Source of the DNA: Cryptomeria japonica
Taxonomy: Eukaryota > Streptophyta > Pinopsida > Cupressales > Cupressaceae
Direction: 5' to 3'
Length of the DNA stretch: 64,000 nucleotides
NCBI RefSeq assembly: GCF_030272615.1
Contig: NC_081406.1
Span: forward strand, 262,063,386-262,127,385
Position numbers and translations under genes: made by a program. The notes under the pieces were generated by a model. The model was not told the DNA's origin. It ran no database searches and saw nothing but the letters and a program-made list of their open reading frames with translations. This document shows, piece by piece, positions 33,736 to 45,542 of this stretch (position 1 is the first letter of the stretch; every line of letters begins with the position of its first letter).

Positions 33736-34931
33736 TGTAAGTAGGAATTTTGGAAAAGGCATCAAAGCATGTAATTAGGCAACCACAAACCTAACAAGCT
33801 ATGATAAGAACTCCTAATTGAATCAATAAAGCTATGAAGACAAGACAATTAAAATAAACGCAAACCATCACAAATGAATGTCTCCTCCATGATTCTCCAT
33901 TGTTCTTCTCTCTCCTTCAAATTGTTGTTTGTGGATCTCACCTACAAAGCAAGTGCAAGTGTAAAGAAAGATTGCAAAGTGAAATTCGTACCATAAGGAT
34001 ACTAGAAGCACGGTTCTTGAAAATGAGCAATGAGAGCTCAATTTATAGACTTTGAAATCACATTGAACAGACAAGATCAACTCAATCCAACGGTAGATAT
34101 TTTGTGCAAGGATGAGTTAAAAGAGAAATTGTCATTAGAAGTGAAGAGAAAAAGGCATTAAATCAAAAATAAAATGGAAACTTCCATTTGCACTCCAAAT
34201 ATTCCATTTAAACCCGAATGAGGTGGAATTAATAATTTATTAATTCTACTCATAACTAAAATTAACCAGTTAGTATATAAAAATATTAATTGTAGAAAAA
34301 AAGTGAAAGAATAAATAAATATTCATTTATTTATTGAAAAGGGAGGACATGTTAGTAAGAAAGGGGATTGATTAATTATTTAATTAATCAACCTAGGGGA
34401 AATGATTTGAATAATTCAAGATACCAACCCGATTATTGAATTAGGTCCTCATAGTGATGATTGATTGGCTAAATAATTGATAAAAAAAATAATGACAATT
34501 GACTGAGGTTGACAACAAAATAGGACAAAGATTGAAAAAGACTCAAGATTGATAATGATTTTGATAAGAGACTGATAAGATCGATTGATAAAGTGCCATG
34601 AAAGGCTGATAGAGTGTCACAGAGGACCGATTGAAATTGATTGATAAAGAGGTTGATAATTAATAACTGATTAATTATCAACAAAGAGGGAATTAAGTCT
34701 AATTGTCAAGATGAGACCAATTCAAATGATTTGAAAATGATAAAATGCCAATCATAATTATTTAGGACCAAATGCAAATGAACAAGCCTGATTAGGGTTG
34801 GATTTGAAATGAATTAAAACTAAAGGAATGACACAATGCCAACATATGATGAAGATCGAATGTGACATAGAAGACATGTTTTAAAATTAGGTTAGCGACA
34901 TAGGAGTGATGACCAATTTTGAGTGTCTACA
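33736..34931 (-). repeat. 3' LTR of the 33736-47223 element
   Basis: Plus strand TGTAAGTAGGAATT...GAGTGTCTACA. Aligns with 46027-47223 across its length with scattered substitutions and few small indels. Minus-strand TATA (CTATAAATTGAGCTCTC) at about 34035-34049. Confidence 0.93.
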
Positions 34932-34945
34932 TTTTGCCCCTCTTT
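34932..34945 (-). other. Polypurine tract
   Basis: Minus strand reads AAAGAGGGGCAAAA directly before the LTR start TGTAGACAC. Confidence 0.8.
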
Positions 34946-37002
34946 GAGACAATAGGATTTATGAGTGTTGTTTCAAAGAATAATTAAAAAGATCATTCCC
35001 TAGTAGATTGAGAGATGGAGGCGAGATGCCCCCTTGAGAGATTGTTTATGTATGAAAGAAATGAATGATCTCTCAAAAGAAGAGAAGAAATGTTAGAAAG
35101 AGAAAATATGATGAAAGTGAAAAAATGTTAATAAGAAGGGAAGAATGCTAATGGATTGTAGAAAAATGGTTTATTAATACCAAATTAAGAAATTATCGAT
35201 TGATCAGATAGAATAGATAGCATGAGAATGATTAATTTGATGAATAGATATAGGGATTGATGGGATAGAAGAAATATTAGCCAGAAGAAATGCAAGTGAC
35301 AAGTGAAGAATGATTAATGTGATGAAATTTTGCTTTCACAAATGCAAATAGTAGGTGAGAACCTTTATTTGATATGGAAAACTAGATGCGGCGCACCATG
35401 GAAATGAAGGTGAGGGCGATAATGCAATCCCTTTGTGTAAAATAGACACATTACAAACAAGGAATGAGTAAAAATACAACCTAAGACAATACGTGTTTCA
35501 AGGGTCAAGGTATGTGCGGCGTTCACAAAGCGAATGTACTTATCATAGACACCCAAGATATACATGCCCCAGAAATTTATGACACTCCACAAACAGAAAA
35601 CAAAACAAAAATGATCATGAGCCAACTTGACCACTCTAAATCACTTTGTGACATCATTGAGTAGCATAGGAACATTATCAAAGATAAATCAAAGAAAAAT
35701 AAGATACACAAGTTCAAACAAGTCAAACAAGTCAAACAAACATCCTGATCTTCATTGCCAAAAGTGAGAATGTCGTGTTTAAAGGACAATCATGTTGTCT
35801 GGTTTCAGGGAATGTAGTACCCCATCTAAGAAAGGACACGGTCTGGTTTCGAGTATACCACACCCTCTATAAGACCCATGATAATGTTGTCAAATGACCA
35901 ATAATGTTGATGTTGGTTGATTGATAAGACAAGTTGACCAGTTTGAATGCTTGATTGGTTGAACAATTCATCTTTTAATGCATAATTTGTTAAGCACAAT
36001 GTTTTATTGTATTTTTTGTCTATTGTTCGCTCAAATGTTTGTCTATGTACAAAAGGGACAATTTATTATCGAAATGAAAGCGCTTTGTTTTTGGATTTTT
36101 TTATGTTTTCCAAATTTTTTAGGGTTTTTGAAAGTTTTTTAATTTTTTTTCCTAGGACATTTTACAAATGTTTTTGGATTATTTCAGGACATTTTATGAT
36201 TTTTTATGGATTTTTTTAGGACTTTATTTTCTTTTCAGGGATTTTTTTAGGACTTTATTTGATTTTTAGGGATTTGTTTAGGATTTTATTAGTAATTTGC
36301 CCCCAGCGTCTAGCAAGGCAAGGAATATGACAAATGGATAAAGAAGCTTGTTGAAATATTGGTGGATAGAGGGAAAATAGAGGCCATTTATTATGGAGAT
36401 AGAGCGAATGCAATTTCCAATGGCTTTCGCATGATGGGATAAAGGGATTGGATATGACCATGCAAATTAATGGAATGTCATGAGGTTTTTGAAACCATGT
36501 TCTTGCATTATATGTCTTTAAGTTGAATCAAGATAAAGGGATGAAAAAGAGTGTATGGACAGTGATAGGATATGGATAGGGTAAGCAAGATAAAAAAAGG
36601 ATAAGGGATATGGACTGAAGGTTGTGATAGGCTAAGCGATAGTGAAAAAATGTTGCAATAAGCCAAGGAATATGGATGAGATGTTGTAATAAGACAATGG
36701 ATAAAGACCAAAAGTTATGATAGATTGAAAGTTGCAAACAAGATGCATGATGTTCATGAAGATCCTCAACCTTGTCAAGATCAAAGGTGGAAAAGGGGAT
36801 ATGGACATGAGGGATAATAGGATAATTGGAGGGTATGATAGGGGTATGATAGGATAACGAGATAATGAAAGACAATAGGATATGAAGGATAAAACCTGCC
36901 CCCAAGTATGGTATGCAAGAAGTTCATAGATTATGCATGATGTTTGTTTGCCAGGTTTTCACCAGCGAACGGATTGTTTTTCTTCTCTTTTTTTTTTTGT
37001 TT
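34946..37002 (-). other. 3' non-coding internal region with T-rich and GGATA-rich repeats
   Basis: No coding frame. 36075-36295 is T-rich with near-repeats of GGATTTTTTTAGGACTTTAT. 36500-36880 consists of degenerate ATATGGATAGG-like short repeats. 36975-37035 is again T-rich. Confidence 0.5.
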
Positions 37003-37890
37003 TTAATTTCTTTTTTGCTTTCTTTTTTTACTATTTAGCAGAAAATGGACACATGATAGGGGATGGAAAGACTCAAGCATCTTGTTTTTTAGACAGTAGC
37101 CTTTAAATTTGTGTTGCAACAGACCATGGCTATTGAAGGTATGCTCAAAGACGTTGGCAGAATAATGACATGGAAATGAGATGGCATTAAGGAAAATTTG
37201 TGCAAAGGATTGGATAAGAGGGACAAAAGGATGACAAATATGCATTGGATAATGGATAGGATATTGGAATAATTGTGCATGAGTGGACAAAAATTTTGGC
37301 AAGATCAACAATAGCACACACCTTGAGGGGTGGTGGGCTGATGAAGGAAAAGTGGATTTCAAATGTTGAGATTTGGATGGAGGAAAGGCTAAGGATTTTG
37401 GGACATAAGGACCAGAAATGGATGAAGGGGGTGATGGAGGGATAGATTTGAAAGGTTTGGATGGAGGAATAGCAATTTTGGATGCCAATTTGGATTTTTC
37501 TTTATATTTTTGTGCTTCAAGGAGTTGTTTAGGAATCCACATTGTTTTTTATTTTTCATGCTTTTGTGGTTCCTTGGAACGCATTGCTTCTACAAGGGAT
37601 TTAGGAACCCATATAGATTTTGACTTTGCTTTCTTTTTCTCAGTGGGACTTTGTGGCCTTTTGGACATTTCTTTTTCTTTTTGGATCATATTTTTCTTAG
37701 CTTTGACATGTCGATTAGATTGGACATGTTGATCCTTGAATACATGTGGATTGCTGGACTTATGAATTTTATGCTTGGCATCCAAATTTCTAAGAGGGGT
37801 AAAGGAATGTGTGGATGTATAGGAATGATATGAAGGCCTTTTAGAGGGATGGAAGGTGCTTGAAAATGTGTTCCTTTGATGATCTTGCAT
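37003..37890 (-). pseudogene. Lys/Ser/Pro-rich ORF with duplicated W-(V/I)-P-K motif
   Basis: Two adjoining frames, 37890-37549 (MQDHQRNTFSS) and 37542-37003. Each carries a version of the same motif at the junction: SIWVPKSLVEAMRSKE ends the first and MWIPKQLLEAQKYKEK begins the second, so the segment is a degenerate tandem repeat of about 70 bp. The proteins are basic and low complexity (KRPQSPTEKKKAKSKS). No known domain. Likely the C-terminal part of the gag-like product of this element. Confidence 0.45.
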
Positions 37891-38855
37891 AAGGGACGAA
37901 GGGATGAAGGGATAGGTGTATGTTTGGATGTAGGTTTGGTAGGAATACCAAAGTCTTGAGAGTGAACTATGTAGCCAAGACCATTAATATATTCTTTTAT
38001 ATTAAGGGGTTGTTTCTTGTGAAGGTCTACCCCTTTTCCTTTATCAATATTTTGACTTGTAGGATACTCTTTGCTTTGGGAATAATACACGATTCCATTA
38101 TGAGGTGGATATGATATGAAAAAAAATGATAGGATCATGAAGTAGATCTGATTGGACCAAAGTGGAAGAAGTTATTATGCCTATAGAGGGTTCATGAACA
38201 TCTTGCACCAACATGTTTGAATCATAAGGGGGATCATGATCAAGATCACGAGGGGGACTAGGATCAATGACAAACTATTCATGAGATGAAATGAGAGGAG
38301 TAATAGGATCACCAAAAGAAATGAGATCTTGGAGTGTATATGGAGGATTAGGACATGGAGATGGAGGGATAAAGGGATCTTGTGGGGGATTTAAAGGGAT
38401 AATAGGGTCTTGTGGGGGACATGAAGCTAAAAGGATACTTTGATCTTGACAAGGAGGAAGAGCATTAGATTTCTCTTTAAAGGTGTTTTGCTCTTGACTT
38501 TCAATGGGATCATCGGAAAGAATGGAAGGGATATCTTGACCTTGCTTCAGGAGTGGAATGTCAACGAGATTTTGGATAGGGTGGACAATGATAGGAGGAT
38601 AATCATGAGTATCTAGGAAGATGGGATCCTAGTCAGAAATCGGATGGGATGATAAGGTTTCAGTATCTTGATCTTGATTTGTTTTAGGACTCATTTCTTC
38701 ATGCTCTAAATTATCCTCTTGACATTGGGTTGGACTTTGGATATGCATGGGGGATTTTGGCAAGGGATCAATGCTATGACATGAGGGAGATGGACTTTGA
38801 ATGAGATCTTCTATAATAGGTATGATGGGAAATGAATCACATGGTGCCATTGGGT
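37891..38855 (-). pseudogene. Degraded linker of gag-like ORF
   Basis: Broken minus frames (38138-37686; 38898-38629 with PIIEDLIQSPSPSCHS and EDNLEHEEMSPKTNQDQD). Acidic, Ser/Pro-rich. Frames alternate with stops, and no domain is recognised. It connects the coiled-coil part upstream with the basic part downstream. Confidence 0.35.
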
Positions 38856-40004
38856 CTAGTATTTCCAAATAATACAAGGAATTTGTATAAAAAGACATAG
38901 ATTAGCATGTATTTTTGTTGCAGACAACCCTTGGGAGGATGCATTATTTGATGTATCATTTGAAGGCGATGGTGGAAATTGCTCTTGTGAAGCTTTAGGA
39001 GATGATATGGGAGGTTCTTGTGAAGCTTCAAAAGGTTTAGGAATAGATGCCACTGGAGAGTCAATTTTCTTATGGGGAGATGAGCCATTACTAGACATAG
39101 GTGCATGATTTTGATCTTTCTCAGAAAAATCACTTAGGGCTCTCTTTAAGAGTTGTGTAATAGATCCACCTTTATTTGGAGACGCATTTGAATCTTTGTC
39201 AGGTTTTGACATAGATAGCTTTTGATTTTGGATTTATTTTGGGACTTTGTTGAATTGGTCTGATATGTTTGAAACTTGGCCTAACGTGAGTTGCAACTTT
39301 GGTTTTTGAATGTTTGGTTGTAGTTGATATTGATTTGTTGGTTGACTTTTTTGTTGGTACTCCACATTTGGTTGAACCAATTGTCAACATTATGTGTTTG
39401 GTTGAGCATATTGTTGAAATTACACCATTGATTGTGTTGGTTGGATATGTTGGACCACTAGTTGTTGTTGGATAATTGGTTGTTATTGGATGATTGGTTG
39501 TTGTTGGATGATTGGTTGTTGTTGTATCATTGGCTATTTATGCAAAATTTGATAGAGCGAGGTTTGATTTGAGATTTGATTGAAGTTTTTGTTCGTTGCT
39601 TGAAATTGTTTCATCATCTCTATTTGAGAGATGAGAGCTGGTATGTCTGATCGTTGGATAAGAGCTTTTACATCAACTGGCTCAATATTTGGATTTGGAC
39701 CTAGAAATTTTTGAAACATTTTGGACATTTGTGATCTATTCTTCTCAATGTTTTTCACTTTTTGTTCCAAGATCTTTGTTTCTTGACCTAGTTTATCTTC
39801 TAGTTTTCGTATTTGGATACTTGACTCATCACAAAATGTTTGACCGATATTGCCTTGTTGTTGGGTTGGATAGAATTGTGATTGCCTTGTATTAAAACTT
39901 GATTGCATTGTGTTATTCATTGGTCCAATCATTAGTTGATATGTCAAACTTTGTTGCAGCATAGGAGCTTGGAATCTTGTTTCAATAGACATGTCACTAT
40001 GCAA
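38856..40004 (-). pseudogene. Gag-like coiled-coil ORF of the 33736-47223 element
   Basis: ATG at 40004 (MHSDMSIETRFQ). A charged coiled-coil segment IQIRKLEDKLGQETKILEQK lies about 85 residues in, then a stop at 39534. A Gln-rich run from an 18-bp repeat (PIIQQQ units, 39461-39533) follows. The frame 39212-38856 starts MSKPDKDSNASPNKGG and is Ser/Pro-rich. Several stops are CAA/CAG-to-TAA/TAG type. First ORF after the leader, so it is in gag position, but no capsid domain or zinc knuckle is visible. Confidence 0.45.
39461..39533 (-). repeat. 18-bp tandem repeat coding for PIIQQQ
   Basis: About four copies of TTGTTGTTGGATGATTGG on +. On the minus strand each copy codes for six residues, so the repeat keeps the gag-like frame. 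Confidence 0.65.
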
Positions 40005-40704
40005 TGCAGTATTTTTGGGATTTGGTTTTTAAGGATGATGTATGCAACTAATGCAACCTAGAAGAATGAAAATGTAACTTATGTTTTTTGTCTTTTTGAT
40101 TTTTTGGAATGACAAGGGTATGCAACTAAATGCAATCTAGATGATTGATAATGCAACTTTTGTTTTTGGTCTTTTGAAATTTTGGGAATGATGATGATAT
40201 GCAACTATTATGGAATTTTGAGGAACGGAAATACAACCTTGGATAAGAATGCAATCTAGGGAAAAAATGCAACCTATGTTTTTTTGGATTTTTTGAGGTT
40301 TGGACAAACTCTTGGAATGCAAACCTAAAGATATAACCTTGGGAAATTGAAATGAAGTCAAGACCTTAGTAGGACAAAGGACCAAATGGAAATAGGACAA
40401 GTGACAATGTCACACCTATACACTTGGATACTAAGCCAGGTTCGACAAAATGATGTTGACAAGAAGAAATTTTTTGGACAAGGTCAAGACTCCCCAACAA
40501 CAACTTAGGGTTTAAGCTAGAGATTTGATTTTTGAAGTTTGACAAAACCAAATTTTAAGGAATAAATACAAATTGACAATGATATTGGTAAGGACCTAAG
40601 GATATGATATGAATATGATATGATCTCAAGATATGATATGATCTAAGGATATGATATGATATAATATGAAAAAATGATATGAACCAAGGATATGAATGCA
40701 AATG
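40005..40704 (-). other. Leader segment upstream of gag-like ORF
   Basis: No gene. Repeats of AATGCAACCTA(T/G) type at 40040-40290, then ATATGATATGA-type microsatellite sequence at 40600-40690, just before the LINE target site. Confidence 0.45.
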
Positions 40705-40874
40705 TTTGACAATGTTTTTGATTAATGAAAAAGCAGGTTTTGAAGGGGCCCCGAAACCCTTTACAAGCAAGACTACGACATCAAAGCCACAAGAAATAGA
40801 ACAAAAGGAAAAACCCAGCGGAAAACCAAGGAAAACCCACAAAAGCCCCTAAAAGCCTGCAGGCCATCCAGGAA

Positions 40875-42413
40875 TCAGATTTTATCCAGGGCTTTAGCTA
40901 GGGTGCTGCTAATTTCTTGCAGCTCTTCGATGTTGTCTTTGAGGTTGGGAGGGTCCTTGGCCACAACAACCACAACTTTCTTGATACTGGCCCTGGTTCT
41001 CTTCGCAATTCCGCCCACCGGGGTAGCATCACCACCACTTGCAGTCTGGATGGTCTCCTCTTCCAGGTCAAGATCCACAACCAGTTTAGGAGTATGGTCA
41101 AATACCTTGGCAATGTCTTCCAGGTTTTTGGTGACAACAGTGAGGATACTTGGGATAATTCCCATCAGATTTTTCATCACTTCTTTTCCCTCTTCCAACG
41201 ATTTTACCTTATTCTCCATTTCCTGCTTCCAATTAATATGCTCTTTGTTTTCATCCTCCCTCTTTTTATCTGAATTTATCCCTTGCTTCTCCAGGTTTTT
41301 CAGGGTTTCGTAAGTCTGTCTATCGAAATTCATTCTGGCCTCAGAGAGCTTCTTGAGATTATCCAGGATAAGCCCCTCACCAGCACTATCCTTGGCCTTG
41401 CTATCCCTTTCCTCAGTCAGGTTCTTCTCGAAGCCTTTGTTTGTTTCCTTCTCAGAATTAACTTTGGTTTCCTCATTATCCTTGGGAGCCGTCTCCTCCA
41501 TCAGATGGCTATTGTCCTTACCAGGGTGATCACTTGGAATAGGGCTATCTTGACCAGGCTCGAAATCTCCACTTTCTTCCTCATTGCCCAACTCCTCTTC
41601 CTTCCAGCTGTCTTCACCGTTAGAGTCGTTCGTCTCCATACCACTGCTTTCCTTGACAATGTCCTCAGTTTCCAACCCGGGGGCACTTTTCCTTTTCTTG
41701 CTGGATGATGCCTTCTCCTTGTTGGTATCTCCCTCTTCCATCCTCCTTTTACCTGGGGAGGTGGAAATCCGCTTATTTTCCTGCAGAGTAAGGGTTTTGC
41801 AATGCTCATAGATGAGCAGCAAGAGCCCGTAGTGGAGAATCGGACTGGAAGGGTTAGTCCTGTGCTTGTTCAGGGACCTAGAGAGGGATCAAAAAAGGTA
41901 GTAGGGCAAAGACACTTTTTTGTCGTGTCTGAAATGGTTCAAGAGCATGAAGTGGTAAGTGTGGGCCCTGGAGAAATGACCTTCAACCGTAATATACTCC
42001 ATGATTGCGTTCAGGACCCAACCCCACAACTTCTTGATGTTTGCAGCATTGTAGTAGCCCCCGGTAGCCTTGTCGCTTTTGGCCCGCTCTTTCTCTTTTT
42101 GCGGGAACAGGGTAACTGCATTGTTGGAGACCTTGAGGTCTCGAAAGAAGTTGAGCTCGGAGTGGGGCATACCAGTCACAGTAGAAATAAGCCCAGCATC
42201 CAACTTAAATTAAATTCCATAAAGTTTAAAAGAGCCATTAGACTAGTTTTCAGATATCTTAGAAATGGCTAAGTTGACCCTACCTTTGTCATAGTCCTCA
42301 AGCTTTTCCATGAAGCTGGTGAGAGAGCCCTTCTCCAGCTTTTCCCAGAGTTTAGGCATTGCTTTCTAGGTCGACGTGTTGTCAGGTTCTTCACGTCTTA
42401 GATCTCCTCCCAT
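40875..42413 (-). pseudogene. ORF B: third ORF of the LINE, same family as ORF A
   Basis: ATG at 42413 (MGGDLRREEPDN); 512 codons in one frame to the stop at 40875, broken by only four internal stops (about 42368, 42245, 42209 and 41889), each one transition from a likely sense codon. First domain: GLISTVTGMPHSELNFF, then IMEYITVEGHFSRAHTYHF and LLNHFRHDKKVSLPYYLF. Then a basic patch (SSSKKRKSAPG, NLS-like), a long acidic stretch, a coiled coil (NWKQEMENKVKSLEEGKEV) and a basic Val-rich end. ORF A has the same order: domain, basic linker, coiled coil. It starts about 180 bp after the RNase H stop. Function unknown; nuclear localisation or nucleic-acid binding are guesses. Confidence 0.75.
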
Positions 42414-42591
42414 TTTCAAATGCAAGATATCGACTCTGTTTCTCTACAAATTGAGAACTTCTTTCCCTATGCAACTCAAATTATCGCTCTGAGTAACCCA
42501 CAAAGCGTGCGGAAATTTTTTGGAGATAGTAGGAGATCTGCCGCAGTGCCAGGTAATGATGGCCTTTCTAGTGAGGTGCAAGTGGTACTTT

Positions 42592-43733
42592 TTACTTGTC
42601 ATGGTTTAATTGTCCTTCTCTCCCCGTATAACGGTCCTTTCTGAGTATCTCTTTAATGTTTAAATTGAGATCATCCTCGTGCCAAATCATTTGAACGTCA
42701 GAATTAACTCCAGTATTCGCTAAATAGTCAGCAACACTGTTTTGCTCTCTAAAGGCATGTTGTATAATAATTTCTTTGAAACTGGCAATAATCTCTCTAG
42801 CTTTCATGATGATGTTCTCGATGGACCAAGAAGGCTCCGATTCCCCCTTTAGGCACTTAATAATATTAAGTGAATCCCCCTCAAGCCATAATTTATCATA
42901 ATTGAGATTTTTGGCTATAATTAAAGTATGCAAGGGAGCGGAGGCTTCAGCAAAATGGCTAGTTTGATTCCCCAATGGACCAGCCACCGCCTTAAGGAAA
43001 CTTCCAGCAAAATTCTTGATAATGCCCCCATATCCAGCTTTACCCGGATTTCCTTTAGAAGCCCCATCGAAGTTAGCCTTAATCCATCCCTGCGGGGGGA
43101 AACACCAGACAAGACCTTCTCTGCCTTTCTCCTTGCTAGTAGTGGTGGTAGAAAGGTTCCATCTGTCTTTGAAATCCTCTTTAGCAGCAAGTCCCTGATC
43201 AGTGCCATAGAGGCATTCAAAAATACTCCTGAAGATTTTGTCTGCAACCACTTCAGGAATAGCCCTTTTATCTCTGAAAATCCTATTGTTGTGCTCTTTC
43301 CATATATTCCAGATAACAATCGGCAGAGTAAGTCTCCAGATCTCCACAATTTTTGGATTAGAGTTAGGACAATGCCATTGAAGCCAAGTGTCACCAAGAG
43401 AATTCGGGAAGACCCAGCTCAGGTTCCACCTGGTCAGGATGATTTTCTAGATGTCCTGGCTAAAAGAGAATTGATTGAGAATGTGGCAAGCTGTCTCTTC
43501 TTCCCTGCAACTAAGAGAACACATGTTAGGAAAAATGATGCCTCTTTTATGAAGATTATCTAGGGTTAATATCTTATTTTGGATGAAAATCCAAAAGAAG
43601 ATGTTGATTTTGGGAACTAAGTTCTTATTCCAAACTTTAGCCCAGATGGGAGAAGCTTCCACTAGGACATTATGAATAGCCACAGTAGAGGAAACAAAGT
43701 ATTTCCCATCCAGAGTTTTCCCCCATATGAGAT
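42592..43733 (-). pseudogene. LINE ORF2 C-terminus: zf-RVT and RNase H
   Basis: The frame enters at the truncation point (LIWGKTLDGKYFVSS), then the zf-RVT segment (VPKINIFFWIFIQNKILT, with the CSLSCREEETACH zinc-type cluster), a stop at 43447, then IWNIWKEHNNRIFRDKRA. RNase H runs from about 43090: NFDGASKGNPGKAGYGG (Asp), HFAEASAP (Glu), WLEGDSLNI (Asp), NSVADYLAN (Asp), so all four catalytic positions are kept. It ends at 42592. In plant L1 elements this domain degrades the RNA strand of the hybrid. A frameshift is needed between the zf-RVT and RNase H parts. Confidence 0.85.
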
Positions 43734-43745
43734 TTTGACAATGTT

Positions 43746-44984
43746 AACCTAAGAGAAGACCTAGGGTTTTAGAGTTTTCAATGATATAACCTAATGCAAG
43801 AAAGGCATACACAAGGCAATAATATGACCTAAGTGAAAACTTAGATTTGGTATGACAATGCAATGAGAACTTAGGGAAAATGATTTTAAACCTAAGTGCA
43901 AAATGAGGATGCTAAAATGAACAACAATGTCTATGGGTCCTAAGACCTAAGGTTGGACTATGCAAAGGCTAACCCTAAGTGACATAAATGTTGAAACAAG
44001 GATATCCAATGTTTTGACAAGACATGTTCAATTGTTGGATGAATACTTGGACAAAATATGAACTCTTTGTTTGAAATTTGAAAAAACAAGGTTGTTTATG
44101 ACCACTTGTGAGAATTGTTTTTTATACAACTTTTGACAAGCACGAAAGACAAAATGTTTGTTGGACCTTGATGCAAGACAATCACACACCTTCAACAACG
44201 AATCCTATGGCTGGAAAGGATAATAGCTAATGGATCTCACTTGGGTTTCCCCAACTACGCTTTCTCAAAGAGGATACTTAGATGCTTGACCCCACTGGCT
44301 CCACTCCATGACACTCACTTCTCTAGGGCAGCCAAGCATTAGTCCCCATGAAAACTCCCCATGGTGAAATTTGTATCTCTACTAAGAACCGTAATGATGT
44401 GAGATGTCATTAGAGGTCTGACCTCTTGTACCAACAACTAGAAGGTTTTTGGCTTCTAAAACAAAGAGTTTTTAGTCAAGGCATCCGTTCGGGTGGCCAT
44501 ACATTCAACATTTTTCTCCGTTAAGGAGGCCTCCCAACCTCCAGAGATAACACTCTACAGGTTTTCACGTGCCACATGGATACTGAGAGAGACTTACATC
44601 AGCATGACACATTGACACCTGTTGCTTGCAAATTTTGTGACAAACACATTTATTTATAGTGGTTTGGAAGAGCTTGGCCTTAGCCCGTTACCACTTGGGT
44701 CGTTCCCTCTTACCCAATCTTATAGGCTACTCGGGAGGTAGGCCCTCTTAAGGTTAAGACATGCAAAATAATCTAAATGAAAACATGGCAAGCACTTGTT
44801 CATTAACCTTTAGAAATCAAAATGTGCACTAATCTATAAAAACATAGACACTTTATTTTTGGATAATGTTCTTTGACTGTGTCCTGCACCAAATGCGTTA
44901 GTAGTTTGTTTGTTTAGGTCTTTCCCCAATGAATGCCAAGGGGTTGCACAAATAATCAATAATACACAAAACCTCCAAGTTGAG
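43746..44984 (-). other. Leader of the 33736-47223 element, non-coding
   Basis: Continuation beyond the LINE. No frame. 44702-44740 (GTTCCCTC...GGGAGGTAGGCCCTCT) resembles 27586-27637 of element H. Confidence 0.45.
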
Positions 44985-45537
44985 TAGAAAAAAGCAATAT
45001 GCAAAAAAGCAATGTATGCAAGCAAAAAGTAAAATATAAACATGCAAACTAAAAAAAGCAATAGGCAAAAAAGTAGCATACAACTAAAAAGCAACATGCA
45101 AGCGAAGAAAAGAAACATGCAATGAAAAAAAAACTACATCCAAATAAAAAACAACATACAAGCGAAGAAAACTGACATGCAATGAAAAAAACTACATGCA
45201 AATAAAAAACAACAACATGCAAATGAAGAAAAGCGACATGCAATGGAAAAAACTACATGAAAATAAAAAAAAGCAACAAGCAAGCAAAGAAAAGTGTCAT
45301 GCAATGAAAAAAAGCTACATGAATAAAAAAGCAACATGCAAGCGAAGAAAAGAAACATGCAATGGAAAAAGCTACATGCAAATAAAAAAAGCAACATGCA
45401 AACAAAGAAAAGTGTCATGCAATGAAAAAAACTACATGCAAATCAAAAAAAGCAACATGCAAGTGAAGAAAAGTGACATGCAATGAAAAAAAAAGCTACA
45501 TGCAAATAAAAAAAAGCAACATGCAAATAAAAAAAGC
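44985..45537. repeat. 60-bp tandem repeat rich in CATGCA
   Basis: Seven full copies (45091-45537) and degenerate copies to the left. The unit is about 60 bp: AACATGCAAGCGAAGAAAAG, then (T/A)GACATGCAATGAAAAAA, then CTACATGCAAATAAAAAAGC. Each unit has three CATGCA hexamers about 20 bp apart, so the unit may itself be a triplicated 20-mer. The open frames on both strands here are repeat artefacts. Confidence 0.85.
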
Positions 45538-45542
45538 TTCTT

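Larger units (their letters stand above)
40717..43733 (-). mobile_element. 5'-truncated L1-type LINE with an additional 3' ORF
   Basis: 3017 bp bounded by the 12-bp target duplication TTTGACAATGTT at 40705-40716 and 43734-43745. On -, it starts inside ORF2 just before the zf-RVT domain, continues through RNase H, has a second complete-looking reading frame (ORF B, 42413-40875), and ends with a short A-rich tail (AATCAAA). Target site, strand and truncation pattern are what target-primed reverse transcription produces. The duplication encloses both ORFs, so ORF B was part of the LINE RNA. Confidence 0.88.

Noticed and set aside
37003-40004. Possible host gene encoding Ser/Pro/Lys-rich protein
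   Set aside because: It lies inside an LTR element with perfect target duplications and has multiple stops.
40903-41708. Plus-strand frames of 118-141 aa
   Set aside because: Antisense shadows of ORF B, which has the consistent domain pattern and the LINE context.
42928-43563. 211-aa plus-strand frame
   Set aside because: Antisense to the LINE RNase H region, whose catalytic motifs are on the minus strand.
45196-45486. Long open frames on both strands (Lys/Asn/Met-rich and Phe/Cys-rich)
   Set aside because: Created by the 60-bp tandem repeat; there is no independent coding signal.
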